Notes under the pieces: model-generated
The model's database searches: none
Told to the model about the DNA's origin: nothing
What the model saw: only the letters and a program-made list of their open reading frames with translations
Assembly: GCA_026770025.1 (NCBI GenBank)
Contig: JAMXDE010000005.1
Location: 2,542,001-2,606,000, forward strand
Origin: Craspedostauros australis
Lineage: Eukaryota; Bacillariophyta; Bacillariophyceae; Mastogloiales; Achnanthaceae
DNA length: 64,000 nucleotides
Reading direction: 5' to 3'
Program-made: the position numbers and the translations under genes
Shown: one piece after another, positions 62,726 through 64,000 of the stretch
How the letters are laid out: the number at the start of each line of letters is the position of its first letter
Position numbering within the stretch: position 1 is the first letter of the stretch

Positions 62726-63862
62726 ATGAACGTGCGGAGGAATCTCTCGAGGCAGAGGAGATGGCACTTGCCATGCATCTTCCGGTCGAAGGCGCTGTGC
62801 AGCAGGCTCACGATCGCACTTGCTCTGCTGGTCATCGCGCACAGACTTCGGGTTGGTGCGGACCTTGCTGCTCTTGATGCGCCGGTAAGGAATGGCGCAG
62901 TTGCAGCAACGCAGACCCAGCAGCTCGACTGCAACGATGACTTTGTGGGCAACAAGGTCGTGCTGGACGCGATTCAGGTAGCAAAGCCCACGACGGCCAG
63001 CAACGATCTCCGCATCGCCTGCTTCATCATGACGCACTCCGGCAATCACGACACGCGGGTCCGCAGCGTCCTCTCCACGTGGGGCAAACGATGCGATCAC
63101 CTCCTCGTGGCTTCCAATGTGACAGACGATGCCATCGGCGCCGTCGCCATTGACGCAAAGGCGACGTGGAAGAATCTGTGGAAGAAGCTGCAGAAGACGT
63201 TGCAACACTTGTGGGAGACGTATCATGATGACGATGACGTGCAGTGGTTCCTCAAGGCCGATGATGATTCCTACATCATCATGGAGAACCTCAAGTCCTT
63301 CCTCGCACAGCAAACGCGTACGGCAACGATGACATCCCAGCCACTCATCTACGGCCGACACTTCGGCATCCCCATGTCCAAGATGAAGAGCGACATCGGC
63401 GATGCCAACTACATCCGTCGCATGCAGCAGCGGTTCCAATGGGACCCAGCTTCCACCATATTCCGATTCCCTTCGGGTGGCTCCTCCTACGTCTTCAACA
63501 AACCGTACCTGAAGCTGCTCATCGACGGCATTCGCAATCCCTCCACGTTCGACGTCGTCCCCAAAGCCAAACCACCCGAGGACTTGTCGCAGGCCCTGGT
63601 GGCATACGAACAATCCAACGGCACCGTCGAAGTTTCCACCACGCGTGATCCTGCAGAGCGGTTCCACATGTTCTCACCGCGCGACATGTACACCTTGGAG
63701 AAGTGGCAGGATGCGCGTACTTGGGTGCATCGATTTGCACCGGACGGCATTGTAGCGGGACGCGGGTGCTGTTCCCCCCATTCTATCTCCTTTCATCAGA
63801 TCGATCGGGTTGAAGGACTCATGCAATACATGGATCGACAGTTGTACGAGTGCCGCAAGTGA
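62726..63862 (+). CDS. GT31 glycosyltransferase, core-1 beta-1,3-galactosyltransferase-like
   Basis: Intronless, 378 residues. A basic end and the hydrophobic LTIALALLVIAH (28-39) make a type II anchor. The lumenal part opens with LRIACFIMTHSGNHDTRVRS and STWGKRCDHLLVAS, as in C1GALT1 and fringe-like GT31 enzymes; WFLKADDDSYIIMENLKSF (174-192) carries the DDD metal-sugar site; FPSGGSSYVFNKPYLKLL is the GG-x-G-Y-V-like acceptor loop; later RFHMFSPRDMY and the Cys pair RGCCS. Members add beta-1,3-galactose to O-GalNAc or related acceptors in the Golgi. The acceptor here is unknown. The sequence ends normally at 63862, and 63863-64000 shows nothing further. Confidence 0.88.
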   Translation: MNVRRNLSRQRRWHLPCIFRSKALCSRLTIALALLVIAHRLRVGADLAALDAPVRNGAVAATQTQQLDCNDDFVGNKVVLDAIQVAKPTTASNDLRIACFIMTHSGNHDTRVRSVLSTWGKRCDHLLVASNVTDDAIGAVAIDAKATWKNLWKKLQKTLQHLWETYHDDDDVQWFLKADDDSYIIMENLKSFLAQQTRTATMTSQPLIYGRHFGIPMSKMKSDIGDANYIRRMQQRFQWDPASTIFRFPSGGSSYVFNKPYLKLLIDGIRNPSTFDVVPKAKPPEDLSQALVAYEQSNGTVEVSTTRDPAERFHMFSPRDMYTLEKWQDARTWVHRFAPDGIVAGRGCCSPHSISFHQIDRVEGLMQYMDRQLYECRK

Positions 63863-64000
63863 AATGCGAAGAGTATGGAGGGAAGGCAGAAGCGGAACAG
63901 AATTGTGCTCCGGTACGGTAGACATCTTACTTTCCAGAACGTCATATTTCCACACTCGCTGTTCACGCCGCAACATCATGCTTACGAATACTTACAACTA

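Noticed and set aside
62540-63667. A 375-codon minus-strand open frame across the GT31 gene
   Set aside because: Antisense shadow of a gene with clear catalytic motifs.
1-64000. tRNA, rRNA and CRISPR-like arrays
   Set aside because: No B-box-type sequence with a cloverleaf, no rRNA-like stretch and no regularly spaced repeats with unique spacers were seen.

Overview
The window looks like nuclear DNA of a diatom (stramenopile alga with a secondary plastid). Three proteins (DapL at 24534-26455, the arsenite methyltransferase at 60427-62065 and, less clearly, the MerC-like protein at 13074-13991) begin with a signal peptide whose cleavage site is followed by phenylalanine, the ASAFAP-type signal that stramenopiles use to send proteins to the plastid. 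A DUF6824 protein (58824-60128), a domain family amplified in diatoms, agrees with this. Genes are dense on both strands, introns are few, short to medium (about 90-570 bases) and GT-AG. The species cannot be named from the sequence.

Layout. 1-2022: the Gag-like part of a retroelement, minus strand, running off the left edge. 2759-7057: ubiquitin chain elongation factor UFD2/UBE4 in four exons. 7942-8388: small acidic repeat protein. 9679-11608: SR-type splicing factor in five exons, one of 27 bases. 13074-13991: MerC-like membrane protein. 14358-15379: coding-like but frame-shifting stretch, probably a decayed gene. 15476-18598: large P-loop NTPase with a possible C-terminal nuclease motif, the most unusual protein here. 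19481-20612: helix-hairpin-helix protein of ERCC1/XPF flavour. 21121-24396: kaptin-like beta-propeller protein. 24534-26455: LL-diaminopimelate aminotransferase. 26511-27263: second decayed-gene candidate. 27342-27965: secreted cysteine-rich protein, perhaps GPI-anchored. 31112-31975: kinesin-light-chain-like TPR protein. 33793-35365: SCP/CTD phosphatase. 36627-38558: secretory membrane protein with a DysF-like motif. 39561-41576: BTB-domain protein. 41994-43370: sulfotransferase. 44098-45144: nucleotide-sugar transporter. 45853-47111: complex I 24 kDa subunit. 47569-49439: glucose-6-phosphate dehydrogenase. 50109-53441: large TPR protein related to the one at 31112. 55276-56604: GT92-like glycosyltransferase. 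58824-60128: DUF6824 protein. 60427-62065: plastid-type arsenite methyltransferase. 62726-63862: GT31/C1GALT-like galactosyltransferase.

The genes do not form one pathway. Four belong to the Golgi (sulfotransferase, nucleotide-sugar transporter, two glycosyltransferases) and would act together in glycan building. Two (MerC-like, ArsM) concern metal or metalloid handling and both appear plastid-directed. Several gene starts only make sense with a small first exon; these were resolved by hand (19481, 47569, 62065). Between genes there are short tandem repeats, a recurrent TAGAGTA word and three perfect TGACGTCA palindromes, two of them between divergent genes.
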